From an uncultured Clostridia bacterium (GTDB lineage Bacteria > Bacillota > Clostridia > Christensenellales > Borkfalkiaceae), in NCBI GenBank assembly GCA_947624005.1, contig CANQHV010000002.1, forward strand, positions 62,001-126,000: a stretch of 64,000 nt of DNA, written 5' to 3'. Below, one piece after another: positions 8,392-16,873 of the stretch; positions within the stretch are counted from its first letter, which is position 1, and every line of letters begins with the position of its first letter. A model generated the notes under the pieces. That model was given only the letters and a program-made list of their open reading frames with translations. It was not told where the DNA came from and did not search any database. Made by a program: the position numbers and the translations under genes.

Positions 8392-11300
8392 ATGAAAAAA
8401 CTTGTAATATTACTGTCACTTTTGGCTATCGCCGTCTGCGGCGCGATTACGCTTGCCGCGTGTAAAGGCGACGAACCTCACGAGCATTTCTGGGGAGAAT
8501 ATACGGTAACTCGGGAAGCGACCTGTACGCAAGAGGGCGAACAGGTTCGCTACTGTTCGGGGTGCGACGAATCCGAAACCGTTGCAATACCCGTAATTCC
8601 GCACGACGAATATGTTGTGGAAGAAGGTTATGCGGCGACTTGTACCGAGGAGGGGCTTTCGGATTTTACGAAGTGCCGCGTTTGCGGTGAAACGCTTTCA
8701 GAACATACGGTAATTGCAAAACTGCCGCACACCGAAGAAATAATCGAACACGGTTATGCGGCGACTTGTACCGCAAAAGGTCTTACCGACCTTGTTAAAT
8801 GCAGCGTTTGCGGAACGACTATAAGCGAACAGACGGAATTAGATATGATTCCGCACGATTATACGGGCGTGGCGTGGGTTATGAAAACGCCTTTTCAGGA
8901 CCCCGAAGGCGATATTCCCGCGGTCAACGGAACACATTCACGTCATTGCACCGTCTGCGGATACGAAGATATCGACGAATGTTCGTATACGACGGTTTAC
9001 GTTGCCGAAACGTGCGAGGACGGCGGCTATCATACGCACCATTGCGTAGTTTGCTCCAATCATATAAAACACGACGATTTGCCCGCAAAAGGTCATAATA
9101 TGTCGGAAGAACCGATTTACGCGGGGTATTACTATAATGACGGAAACTATGTTTACCGCCATAAATACATTTGTCTTAACGGGTGCGGCAAAACAGATTA
9201 CGAAGATTGCGCGAAAGTAGCGGGCGATACGGTTGCCCCGACTTGCACGAAAGCGGGATATACCAACTATAATTGCGAACAGTGCGGGCATACATATACC
9301 GACGACAGCACGGCGAAACTCGGACACGATTTCAGCGGCGCGCCGTCGCCCGATTCGTCGGGCAAGTGGAGCCATATTTATACTTGCACGAGAGAAAACT
9401 GCGGAGTAACAAAGTCCGAAAAATGTACAATGGTGACTAATACCGTCACAAAACGTACCTGTGATACGGCTTTGCGTATGCAGACGGTATGCACCGTTTG
9501 CAATAAAGAGGGGCAGACTTATGCCGTGGCGGGGCAAGAAGCGCTCGGACACGATTTGTCGGGTTGGGAACATTGCGAGGGCGACCAACATACGCAATTC
9601 TGCCGAAGGGAAGGTTGCGATTACAGCGACACCCAGCCGTGCAATTACGTCGAAACCGAAATACCCGCGACCTGTCTTACGGCGGGCAGTATAGAGCGGG
9701 CTTGCGAAGTTTGCCTGCATAAGGAAACCGAAGACGGCGACAGCGCATTGGGGCACAATTATTCCGACTGGACGATAGGCAAGGAAGGCGCGGGCGGCAC
9801 GCACTATAAAGTCTGCCGCAATGCGGGGTGCGACGAAAGTATACCCGACCATAAAATCACCGAAAGCTGCAATTTTACAAGTATGCATACCGAACCCGAT
9901 TGCACAACCGCAGGGTCCGATTACTATAAATGCGAAGTTTGCAATAACGAATACAGCGACATAATCCCCGAAAAAGGTCATCAATGGCTTAAAGGGTCCG
10001 ACGATAAAATCGAATATACGATTACGGACGAAAACCACAAGCGCAAATGCGGGGTGTGCGGATTCGAAGAAACCACGGCGCACAGCTACACGGTTTCAAA
10101 CTTCTGCGATATGTGCGGTCTTGACGCGCTCGAATATGCTGACGTCGGCGCGGATTGCATAGTTTACAGCGGCAGAAAACTTTCCGCCGTGAAAGAAATT
10201 ACAGTACCCGAATACCACGACGGCAAAAGGGTTATCGCCATAAACGACGGTCATCCCGAAAGCGGCGGTAATTGGATGGCGTTTTACGGTATGAAAAATA
10301 TCGTAAAAGTAACATTGCCCGCAAGCATACAGAGCATAGGTTACGGCGCGTTTGACAGCTGTACGAATTTAGCCGAAGTAATTATCGACTCGGGTGAAAA
10401 CAACGAAAAGGCAAGCGAGCTTACTACGATAGAAAAGTATGCGTTTTCACACTGCAATTCGCTTGCGAGAATAAATCTGCCCGCTTCCGTACGGACTATC
10501 GGCGAATGTGCGTTTTATCACTGCACAAAACTGTCGAATATAAATATTCCTTTCGTCGAATCGCCCGATAACGATAACGTCATAGATATAGAGCGGCACG
10601 CGTTCTACAACACCGCATTCTATAACGACAGTTCGCACTGGTCGGGGGACGCGCTTTATATAAGTCACCACCTTATAAAAGTTGCACCTGACCATTTCTC
10701 GGCAGACGGCGTGACGCGTTTCGTTGTAAAAGACGGTACCGTCACCATAAGCGCAAACGCGTTTGAAGACTGCGAACACCTTGAAACAGTCGAACTGCCC
10801 ACGACCTTGAAAGAAATCGGCAACGACGCGTTCCTTAACTGTACGCACCTTTCCGAAGTCGTGTTCGGCGGAAAATTCGGCGATTGGCTTTCGATAGCGT
10901 TCGGCAACGATTATTCCAGCCCTATGGCGTACGCGCATACTTTGCATATCGAGGGCGCTACGGGCGCAATCGAAATTCCCGAAAATGTAACCTCTATACC
11001 CGCGGGCGCGTTCAAGGGAAGCGTGATAACAAGCGTAACGATACATTCGAAAGTCGTTTCGATAGGCGAAGAGGCGTTTGAAAACTGCGCGAACCTCGAA
11101 ACGGTTATAATTGACGGGGCGCAAATAAGCTATATGGGCTCAAACGTATTCGCGGGAACGCCTTTCTATGAAAATGCCGACAATTGGGATAGTGACGGCG
11201 CGCTTTACGTAGGAAATTGTCTGGTCGCGGTTAAGCCCGACGTTACAAACCTCGAAATAAAAGCGGGTACGGTTTCGATAGCCGTTGCGGCCTTTGCGGG

Positions 11301-11517
11301 GAATGAAAGCTTGCAGACCGTCGTCATTCCAGAAAGCGTGGTCTATATAGGCGCGGGCGCGTTCGCAAATTGCGCGGCACTTAAAACCATAGAGCTTGAA
11401 GATACGAAAAATTGGTTTGCGACAAGTACAGTACTCGGAATCGGCAGAGCGCAGACCGTATATGGAAACGCTTTGGACAACTTTGAACTTTACGACGGCT
11501 CTTGGCGTAAAATGTAA
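8392..11517 (+). CDS. lipoprotein with Cys-pair repeats and BspA-type leucine-rich repeats
   Basis: 1,041-residue surface lipoprotein. The start at 8392 is chosen because AGGAGGG ends 7 bases upstream; the ATG two codons earlier is too close. The signal peptide ends in lipobox LAAC, so it should be lipid-anchored outside the membrane. Residues about 30-590 hold a dozen imperfect units built on patterns such as ATCTEEGLSDFTKCRVCG (a Cys, then CxxC, then a His near a Pro), which may bind metal or form disulfides. Residues about 590-1030 are LRR_5/BspA-type repeats (AFxxCxxLxxIxLPxSVxxIG). BspA-like LRRs often mediate adhesion. It stands alone between a promoter and a terminator; the ligand is unknown. 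Confidence 0.85.
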   Translation: MKKLVILLSLLAIAVCGAITLAACKGDEPHEHFWGEYTVTREATCTQEGEQVRYCSGCDESETVAIPVIPHDEYVVEEGYAATCTEEGLSDFTKCRVCGETLSEHTVIAKLPHTEEIIEHGYAATCTAKGLTDLVKCSVCGTTISEQTELDMIPHDYTGVAWVMKTPFQDPEGDIPAVNGTHSRHCTVCGYEDIDECSYTTVYVAETCEDGGYHTHHCVVCSNHIKHDDLPAKGHNMSEEPIYAGYYYNDGNYVYRHKYICLNGCGKTDYEDCAKVAGDTVAPTCTKAGYTNYNCEQCGHTYTDDSTAKLGHDFSGAPSPDSSGKWSHIYTCTRENCGVTKSEKCTMVTNTVTKRTCDTALRMQTVCTVCNKEGQTYAVAGQEALGHDLSGWEHCEGDQHTQFCRREGCDYSDTQPCNYVETEIPATCLTAGSIERACEVCLHKETEDGDSALGHNYSDWTIGKEGAGGTHYKVCRNAGCDESIPDHKITESCNFTSMHTEPDCTTAGSDYYKCEVCNNEYSDIIPEKGHQWLKGSDDKIEYTITDENHKRKCGVCGFEETTAHSYTVSNFCDMCGLDALEYADVGADCIVYSGRKLSAVKEITVPEYHDGKRVIAINDGHPESGGNWMAFYGMKNIVKVTLPASIQSIGYGAFDSCTNLAEVIIDSGENNEKASELTTIEKYAFSHCNSLARINLPASVRTIGECAFYHCTKLSNINIPFVESPDNDNVIDIERHAFYNTAFYNDSSHWSGDALYISHHLIKVAPDHFSADGVTRFVVKDGTVTISANAFEDCEHLETVELPTTLKEIGNDAFLNCTHLSEVVFGGKFGDWLSIAFGNDYSSPMAYAHTLHIEGATGAIEIPENVTSIPAGAFKGSVITSVTIHSKVVSIGEEAFENCANLETVIIDGAQISYMGSNVFAGTPFYENADNWDSDGALYVGNCLVAVKPDVTNLEIKAGTVSIAVAAFAGNESLQTVVIPESVVYIGAGAFANCAALKTIELEDTKNWFATSTVLGIGRAQTVYGNALDNFELYDGSWRKM

Positions 11518-11532
11518 CTTTCAATTTATCGG

Positions 11533-11559
11533 TTGCCCGCGGCGGAACGCCGCGGGCAA
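11533..11559 (+). terminator. intrinsic terminator of the lipoprotein gene
   Basis: Perfect 12-bp stem TTGCCCGCGGCG with loop GAA, then TATTTT. It lies 16 bases after the stop. Confidence 0.88.
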
Positions 11560-11577
11560 TATTTTAACCGTTTTGCG

Positions 11578-11606
11578 TTGACAGCGGCAAAACGGCGATT
11601 TATAAT
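11578..11606 (+). promoter_or_regulatory. consensus sigma-A promoter
   Basis: Exact TTGACA (11578-11583), 17-bp spacer, exact TATAAT (11601-11606), upstream of the histidine phosphatase gene. The -35 box lies within an inverted repeat CCGTTTTGC...GCAAAACGG, a possible operator. Confidence 0.9.
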
Positions 11607-11645
11607 TATTTACGGTTAAACCCGCAAATTGCATAAGAGGAAAAT

Positions 11646-12194
11646 ATGTTATTTATAATGCGCCACGGCAAGACGGAGTGGAACGTTAACCGCAAATTGC
11701 AGGGCAGAACGGATGTTCCGCTGAACGGTATCGGCAGAGCGATGGCTGAAAAGGCGGCTAAAGAGTATGCGGACGTGCATTTCGATATTTGTTATTGCTC
11801 GCCGCTGTCGCGTGCCAAAGAAACAGCCGAAATTTTGCTTAAAGGGAGAAACGTTCCCATCGTTCCCGACGAACGTTTAACCGAAATGAGTTTCGGCGTT
11901 TGCGAGGGAACCGAAGACAGTTTTCCCGCCGCAGAGGGGCCGATGAAATTGTTTTTCGATAACCCGCCCGCTTATGTTCCGCCCGCAGGCGCGGAAAGTT
12001 TCGCGGAATTATACGCAAGAACGGGCGATTTTATCGAAAAAGTAATCAGACCGTTAATAAAGCAGGGCAAGGACGTTTTGATAGTAGGGCACGGCGCAAT
12101 GAATTCGGGTATAATTTGTCAGATTAAAGGTCTGCCGCTCGAAAAATTTTGGAGCGTCGGCATAGAAAACTGCAAGCTTATAAAGTTGCTTTGA
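11646..12194 (+). CDS. histidine phosphatase family protein (phosphoglycerate mutase-like)
   Basis: 182-residue cytosolic enzyme of the dPGM/acid phosphatase superfamily. The catalytic motif is MRHGKTEWNVNRKLQGRTD at residues 5-23 with the phospho-accepting His; Arg in CSPLSRAKETA and the second His in IVGHGAMN complete the site. The short length and single domain suggest a broad phosphatase rather than glycolytic mutase. Start after GAGGAAAAT. Transcribed from the promoter at 11578, probably with tcdA. Confidence 0.88.
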   Translation: MLFIMRHGKTEWNVNRKLQGRTDVPLNGIGRAMAEKAAKEYADVHFDICYCSPLSRAKETAEILLKGRNVPIVPDERLTEMSFGVCEGTEDSFPAAEGPMKLFFDNPPAYVPPAGAESFAELYARTGDFIEKVIRPLIKQGKDVLIVGHGAMNSGIICQIKGLPLEKFWSVGIENCKLIKLL

Positions 12195-12249
12195 TTTTCC
12201 GCCGAAACGGTTCCGTATTGCGGCGTAAGTATTCGGAAAGTGTAAATAT

Positions 12250-13008
12250 ATGTTAAATGAATTTTCGAGAACTCGGTTATTGTTGGGTGAACAAGCTTTG
12301 CAAAAGCTTGCTTCGTCGCGCGTCGCAGTGTTCGGAATAGGCGGGGTGGGCGGCTACGTCGTCGAAGCTCTCGCCCGTTCGGGCATAGGCGCGCTTGACA
12401 TTATAGACGACGATAAAATCAGCATAACAAATATCAATAGGCAGATTTTTGCCACGCATAAAACAATCGGAAAGTATAAGGTTGACGTCGCTGAAGAGAG
12501 AATAGCGGACATAAATCCCGACTGTCGGGTAAAAACATTTAAAACTTTTTATCTGCCGTCCACCGAAAACGAGTTCGATTTTACCGTTTACGACTATATC
12601 GTGGACGCAATCGATACGGTGGCGGGCAAGCTCGCCATAATAAAAAACGCAAAAGCGGCTGATGTGCCCGTTATCAGTTCGATGGGGGCGGGCAATAAAC
12701 TCAACCCCGCCGCGTTTGAGGTCGCGGACATTTTCAACACTTCTGTCTGCCCGCTTGCAAAGACAATGCGCAGGGAATTGCGCAAAATGGGCATAGAAAG
12801 TTTAAAAGTAGTTTATTCGAAAGAAGAACCAATAAAACCCCGCGGGGTTTCCGAAGAGGGAAACACGCAATGTGTAAATTCGGCAGACCGTAAAATTTCC
12901 GCCCGCCGAGAAATTCCCGGCAGTGTCGCGTTCGTTCCGCCCGCCGTCGGCTTGATTATCGCCTCGGAAGTGGTAAAAGACCTTATAGCCGAAACGCCGA
13001 AAGGTTAA
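12250..13008 (+). CDS. tcdA: tRNA threonylcarbamoyladenosine dehydratase (TcdA/ThiF family)
   Basis: E1-like ATP-dependent enzyme that cyclises t6A37 of tRNA. The nucleotide-binding motif GIGGVGGYVVEALARSGIG (about 28-46) is followed by DDDKISITNINRQ with the ATP-contacting Asp and Arg, and the activation loop contains SSMGAGNKLNP. The 252-residue length and the C-terminal VAFVPPAVGLIIASEVV block are typical of TcdA rather than MoeB or ThiF. It lies 55 bases after the histidine phosphatase gene. Confidence 0.9.
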   Translation: MLNEFSRTRLLLGEQALQKLASSRVAVFGIGGVGGYVVEALARSGIGALDIIDDDKISITNINRQIFATHKTIGKYKVDVAEERIADINPDCRVKTFKTFYLPSTENEFDFTVYDYIVDAIDTVAGKLAIIKNAKAADVPVISSMGAGNKLNPAAFEVADIFNTSVCPLAKTMRRELRKMGIESLKVVYSKEEPIKPRGVSEEGNTQCVNSADRKISARREIPGSVAFVPPAVGLIIASEVVKDLIAETPKG

Positions 13009-13096
13009 AAAGATTTTGACCCGAACTAAAAAAGCGAACGATGTTCGCAGAACGCGCGCACGCAAATAAAAGTTGAAAAGTACCGCGCGGGCAAAT

Positions 13097-13310
13097 CGCC
13101 GCGCGCGTTGCGCGCGGCGGCAGTAGGTTACGGTTGAGTGCGTGTGCCCGCGGTTTTCAACCGCGGGCACACGCACATTTTTTTATATAACTCTCTGCCC
13201 CGACACGGAGCAGAGAGTTATATGTTCTTTTGTTATTATAATTCGTTTTTCGATTTTTGTTATTCCGATTTAACCCGCCGCGCGCCCGCGGATTGCGGGC
13301 GCGCGGCGGG
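13097..13310. repeat. four consecutive strong hairpins between convergent genes
   Basis: The 331-base gap between tcdA and the MATE gene has no ORF but four inverted repeats: CGCCGCGCG (13097-13119); a perfect 18-bp stem with 3-base loop, arms 13138-13155 and 13159-13176, followed by ATTTTTTT (a clear terminator for tcdA); a perfect 14-bp stem ATATAACTCTCTGC (13185-13198 / 13210-13223); and a perfect 16-bp GC stem CCCGCCGCGCGCCCGC (13274-13289 / 13295-13310). The last is placed to end minus-strand transcription. Two would be enough for termination; the others are unexplained. Confidence 0.85.
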
Positions 13311-13339
13311 TGGGGATAGGGGGTTATAAACTGTTTACC

Positions 13340-14713
13340 TTATATTTCGTCAATTTTGCGCGCGGCTTTTAAAAGAATGGGAACGGAGATTATCGCGGTC
13401 AAAAATTCCGCAATAGGGAATGCCCACCATACCGTATTTACGGCGTTTTCGGTCAAAGTGAACAGCCAAACGACGGGGAAGACTAATACTGCAAGTCGGA
13501 GAACGGAAATAAGGAGAGGATAAAGCGCATATCCGAGCGCTTGCAAAACTCCCTGCACGGCTACGCTGAATCCCATAAAGATATAGCCTATGCAAGCTAT
13601 TCTTATCGCCTCGGTTACAACGTCGGTGATTTCACGTCCGTCGTTTCCGCTCGCCATTCCGAAAAGCCCCGCAAGCTGTTCCGAAAAACATTCGAATATT
13701 ACGCAAATGACAGCCGCAACTATTAAAGTATTGAGTATGCCCCATTTTATGCATTGTCGCGCCCGTTGCCCGTCTTTCATTCCGTAATTATACGACAACG
13801 CCGAGATAATTGTGTTTGAAAGCCCGAAGCATGCAAAAAGCGCAAACTGCATAATTTTGTAGTAGATACCGAAGCCGCCCTGCAAAAGCGCGGCGTTTTT
13901 TGCCGTTCCGAGTATAAGATTTACGCCGAGCATCATAACCGACAACATTCCCTGCATAAGCGCGGCGGAAAGTCCGATATGGTAAATTTCAAAAATAATT
14001 TTACCGCTCGGCAAAATATTTTTAACGCCGTTGTGCAGTTCTTTATTTGAAATGTAATGAAACAGCATTGCGACCAATAGCGAGAGAACCTGCCCTATAA
14101 CGGTAGCCCAAGCCGCGCCCGCAATCCCCATTTTAAGCGGATAAATAAAAACATAATCGAGTATAATATTTGCCGCCGCGCCCGAAATCTGCGATACGGT
14201 GGAATAAAGCGTTTTGCCCGTACTCTGTAAAAACCGCTCGTAAATAGTGAAACCTATCGCCCCGAACGAAAAGCAACAGCATATGGTAAGATATTGCGCT
14301 CCCATTTGCGTAACTTTTTGGTCGCCGCCTGCCTGCATAGCGATAAACGGCTTTGCGCCGAAAAGCCCGAAAAGCAAAAATGCGATATATATTACAATCC
14401 CCAAAAATATTCCGTTGCCTACGGTTTTATCGGCTTTTTTTACGTCGCCTCCGCCGAGCGACTTCGAAAGCAGTGCGTTTATTCCCACCCCCGTGCCGAC
14501 GCCGATTGCGATAATAAGCAACTGTACGGGGAAAGCGAATGTCAGCGCGAGATTGCCGGCAACTCCGTCTTCGCCCATATTTATCACGAATGCGGTGTCT
14601 ACAATATTGTAAACTGCCTGTAAAATCATCGAAATTATCATAGGCAATCCCATTTTCCAGATAAGACCGCACACGGGTTGTACGGACATTTTATTTTGTT
14701 TAATATTTTCCAT
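13340..14713 (-). CDS. MATE family efflux transporter
   Basis: 457-residue inner-membrane multidrug/toxin antiporter with 12 predicted helices in two homologous halves. The N-terminus contains GLIWKMGLPMIISMILQAVY and YNIVDTAFV, typical of MATE proteins; GVGTGVGINALLSKSLG and the second-half copy SVMMLGVNLILG support this. A longer frame exists upstream, but the ATG at 14713 has AAAAGGAACG in front and matches family starts. It is preceded by its own promoter and a terminator-like hairpin in the leader, and follows the two-component genes on the same strand. The substrate is unknown. Confidence 0.93.
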   Translation of the reverse strand: MENIKQNKMSVQPVCGLIWKMGLPMIISMILQAVYNIVDTAFVINMGEDGVAGNLALTFAFPVQLLIIAIGVGTGVGINALLSKSLGGGDVKKADKTVGNGIFLGIVIYIAFLLFGLFGAKPFIAMQAGGDQKVTQMGAQYLTICCCFSFGAIGFTIYERFLQSTGKTLYSTVSQISGAAANIILDYVFIYPLKMGIAGAAWATVIGQVLSLLVAMLFHYISNKELHNGVKNILPSGKIIFEIYHIGLSAALMQGMLSVMMLGVNLILGTAKNAALLQGGFGIYYKIMQFALFACFGLSNTIISALSYNYGMKDGQRARQCIKWGILNTLIVAAVICVIFECFSEQLAGLFGMASGNDGREITDVVTEAIRIACIGYIFMGFSVAVQGVLQALGYALYPLLISVLRLAVLVFPVVWLFTLTENAVNTVWWAFPIAEFLTAIISVPILLKAARKIDEI

Positions 14714-14728
14714 AAACGTTCCTTTTTG

Positions 14729-14767
14729 CAAAAAATAAAGGCGCAAATCCAATCGGATTTACGCCTT
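14729..14767 (-). terminator. terminator-like attenuator in the MATE leader
   Basis: On the minus strand a 13-bp stem (AAGGCGTAAATCC with GGATTTGCGCCTT, arms 14767-14755 and 14750-14738, one G-T pair) with loop GATT is followed by TATTTTTT. It lies between the promoter (14791-14819) and the MATE start codon, eleven bases before the ribosome site. It can only act on leader transcripts heading into the pump gene, so conditional termination is likely. Confidence 0.75.
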
Positions 14768-14790
14768 CAAAAGCAACACATTGTACACAT

Positions 14791-14819
14791 ATTATACGTT
14801 TTTTTTACCGAAAAGTCAA
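14791..14819 (-). promoter_or_regulatory. sigma-A promoter of the MATE gene
   Basis: Minus strand TTGACT (14819-14814), 17-bp spacer, TATAAT (14796-14791). The predicted start near 14784 gives a leader of about 70 bases holding the attenuator. Confidence 0.8.
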
Positions 14820-14859
14820 CCGAAATCGTCGGTTTTAACGCAAAATACCATAGGTCAAA

Positions 14860-16374
14860 TTATGCAAGAGGGAGGGTGGCGGAGAAGATTGTCCGGTTAT
14901 CTTTGCGGGCGTATGTCAATTCGCCGTGCATGGTTTCGATTGCGTTTTTTGCCAAAAACAGACCGAGCCCCGAATTGTTTTCGGAGGGATTCCCCGATAC
15001 AAACGGCGCAAATACGTCTTTATCGGTTGTAATTCCCTGCCCATCGTCTACGATATCGAGGCGGCAAATGCCCTTGCGCTTTGCGGCAGTCACGGACAAA
15101 TGCGAACAATACGAGTGTTCAATCGCGTTCAAAACCAAATTTTGTATCACGCTTTCCAAAGCCAATTTTTTCGCATATACTTTCAGCGTTTCGGGCAGAG
15201 TAACCGTCAGAATAATTCCGTTTGCCTCGCAATCGGGGCGCAAATCGCCCGTCACTTTTTGCACGATTTCGCTTAAATTTACTGTTTCGGACTGCTCCGC
15301 AACGTAGTTTTGCTTGCCGTACTTCCCCAAATCGGCGAAATCTTTTTTCAGTTCGGAATTTCTTTGCAACAGGTAATCTACTTTTGAAATCAATTCGGGC
15401 TTTGACAGATTTTGCCGCAAATCTGTAAGCGATTCGTTCATTCCGACGACCGTCCTTTTCATATCGTGACTGACGTACAGCAAAATATTATCCCGCTCGG
15501 CAAGAATATTTTGCAGGTTTTGGGTCTGCCGCATAACTTCCTTTTCCAAATTCGTCGTAAGATACCGATTGTGTATTTCGGCAGTGATAAATTCGCGCAG
15601 CCCCAACGCAAACGTTATTCCAAGCTCTACAAGGTACAGCCAAAACGCGGGCGAAAGCATAATAAACGGAACGGGCTTATCCGCAAACAACGCCATAACT
15701 ACCGAAACTCCCGTAATTACGGTGTTCAGTCGCAGACCCAAAGGTTTGCCCTTGTATACGTCGAGTAATGTAAATCCCAACACAACGACGACGCACGCGA
15801 ACGCCAAAGCCATATATACATAGCATAATAAGTAATATGCCAATATACTCGTGCAAAAAGGCGTGACAAACGCCAAAACGGTTGCGGCGACGGCGACTGC
15901 GCTCGTCGGATATAAAACGGGGATTTTTCCGACCTTTTTCGGAAGATACAGTGCAGAGGCAAAAAGCAGAAACCCCACCGAAAACCGTCGTATCGCCGAA
16001 CACAAATACGGAACGGTCGTAAACCCGAATAACATATACGTTGAAAACAGCGCGCAAAAAATTCCCGTGGCGAATAGCAGTTGCGGAATAAAGGAAAACG
16101 ACCGCTTTAAAATGCATATCAATAAAAATAATAAAAGGGTTGCAACGCCGATTATCGCTCCGCATAAAATGACGGAGCGGTTTTGCGCCACTGCGCCGCG
16201 CACGGCCGAGTCCTCGCCGATTAAAACAGAACCCCAAAACCCGACATAGTTTTCGTTGTCCGCCTCGTAATGTATGGTAACTTTACATTCTTTCGATATC
16301 TTGCCGTCGGCGGGAATGGGAATATCCAAAAAAAACGGGCTTCGTCGCCGTTTTGTGCGAAACGCTGTCATCAA
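14860..16374 (-). CDS. sensor histidine kinase, 3' portion (7TM region and kinase)
   Basis: Main part of a membrane histidine kinase. It shows the end of an extracellular domain, about seven hydrophobic helices (residues about 65-265), then a coiled segment, the HisKA H-box VSHDMKRTVVG, and an HATPase_c domain with N-box NLVLNAIEHS, G1 DIVDDGQGI and G2 GLGLFLAKN. The extracellular start is in another frame (16283-16873): a run of eight T on the minus strand near 16328-16335 breaks the frame. Reading seven T joins the two into one protein of about 670 residues of 7TMR-DISM-like layout. The start shown (16374) is only the first ATG of this frame. Confidence 0.8.
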   Translation of the reverse strand: MMTAFRTKRRRSPFFLDIPIPADGKISKECKVTIHYEADNENYVGFWGSVLIGEDSAVRGAVAQNRSVILCGAIIGVATLLLFLLICILKRSFSFIPQLLFATGIFCALFSTYMLFGFTTVPYLCSAIRRFSVGFLLFASALYLPKKVGKIPVLYPTSAVAVAATVLAFVTPFCTSILAYYLLCYVYMALAFACVVVVLGFTLLDVYKGKPLGLRLNTVITGVSVVMALFADKPVPFIMLSPAFWLYLVELGITFALGLREFITAEIHNRYLTTNLEKEVMRQTQNLQNILAERDNILLYVSHDMKRTVVGMNESLTDLRQNLSKPELISKVDYLLQRNSELKKDFADLGKYGKQNYVAEQSETVNLSEIVQKVTGDLRPDCEANGIILTVTLPETLKVYAKKLALESVIQNLVLNAIEHSYCSHLSVTAAKRKGICRLDIVDDGQGITTDKDVFAPFVSGNPSENNSGLGLFLAKNAIETMHGELTYARKDNRTIFSATLPLA

Positions 16375-16873
16375 ATTCCGAGGGGGAGGAGAAATTGACG
16401 TAGTAGTCTAAATTATATCTGTCAATAGTGCCGACGTACTCTTCGTTATCCAACCGCACAAACACACTGCACGCGCCGAAAACGGGCGGAATATACATAG
16501 TCAAATGCCAGTTTCCGTCGGGTTGCAAAAGGTTATTTAAACTTTCGCTTTTCGCCCATTCGTCTTTTGTAAGGGTGTCTATATAAAATTGGTAAGTTCC
16601 CCGTTTTGCGGGCGTTTTGCCATCGTTTGCGCCCGATACGACATTTTTCGGTTCGGCAAACTCATTCGGAAGATAGTTGACCGCCGTCATTTTCATAACG
16701 CCGCTTACATCAAAAACCGAAACGGCGTTCACCGTCGCACCCGAAATATCTTTTTTTCTGACAGGCGCGTCTTCAACGGCGTTGCTACCCGTAAAAAGCA
16801 ATATAAGCGAAAACGCTACGCATAATAAAAACACGCCTGCCAAAACAAGGAAATTTACAATATTTTTCTTCAT
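16283..16873 (-). CDS. sensor histidine kinase, 5' portion (signal anchor and extracellular domain)
   Basis: 196 codons. An N-terminal membrane helix (NFLVLAGVFLLCVAFSLILL) is followed by an extracellular beta-rich domain ending in MYIPPVFGACSVFVRLDN and YYVNFSSPSEFDD, like the DISM sensor domains of 7TM kinases. After about residue 175 the frame diverges into unrelated sequence and stops, while the other frame continues sensibly with FLDIPIPADG. So this is the first part of the kinase at 14860. Its ATG overlaps the response-regulator stop (ATGA). The break could be an assembly error, a real mutation, or a slippage switch. Confidence 0.75.
   Translation of the reverse strand: MKKNIVNFLVLAGVFLLCVAFSLILLFTGSNAVEDAPVRKKDISGATVNAVSVFDVSGVMKMTAVNYLPNEFAEPKNVVSGANDGKTPAKRGTYQFYIDTLTKDEWAKSESLNNLLQPDGNWHLTMYIPPVFGACSVFVRLDNEEYVGTIDRYNLDYYVNFSSPSEFDDSVSHKTATKPVFFGYSHSRRRQDIERM

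Noticed and set aside
8938-10083. 381-codon gene on the minus strand
   Set aside because: It mirrors the repeat structure of the lipoprotein on the other strand and has no ribosome site or promoter.
10447-11124. 225-codon gene on the minus strand
   Set aside because: A shadow of the leucine-rich repeats; no start signals.
11568-11595. Terminator CCGTTTTGC...GCAAAACGG
   Set aside because: No T run follows and it overlaps a consensus promoter; an operator role is more likely.
13097-13310. CRISPR array
   Set aside because: The inverted repeats differ from each other and there are no equal repeats or spacers.
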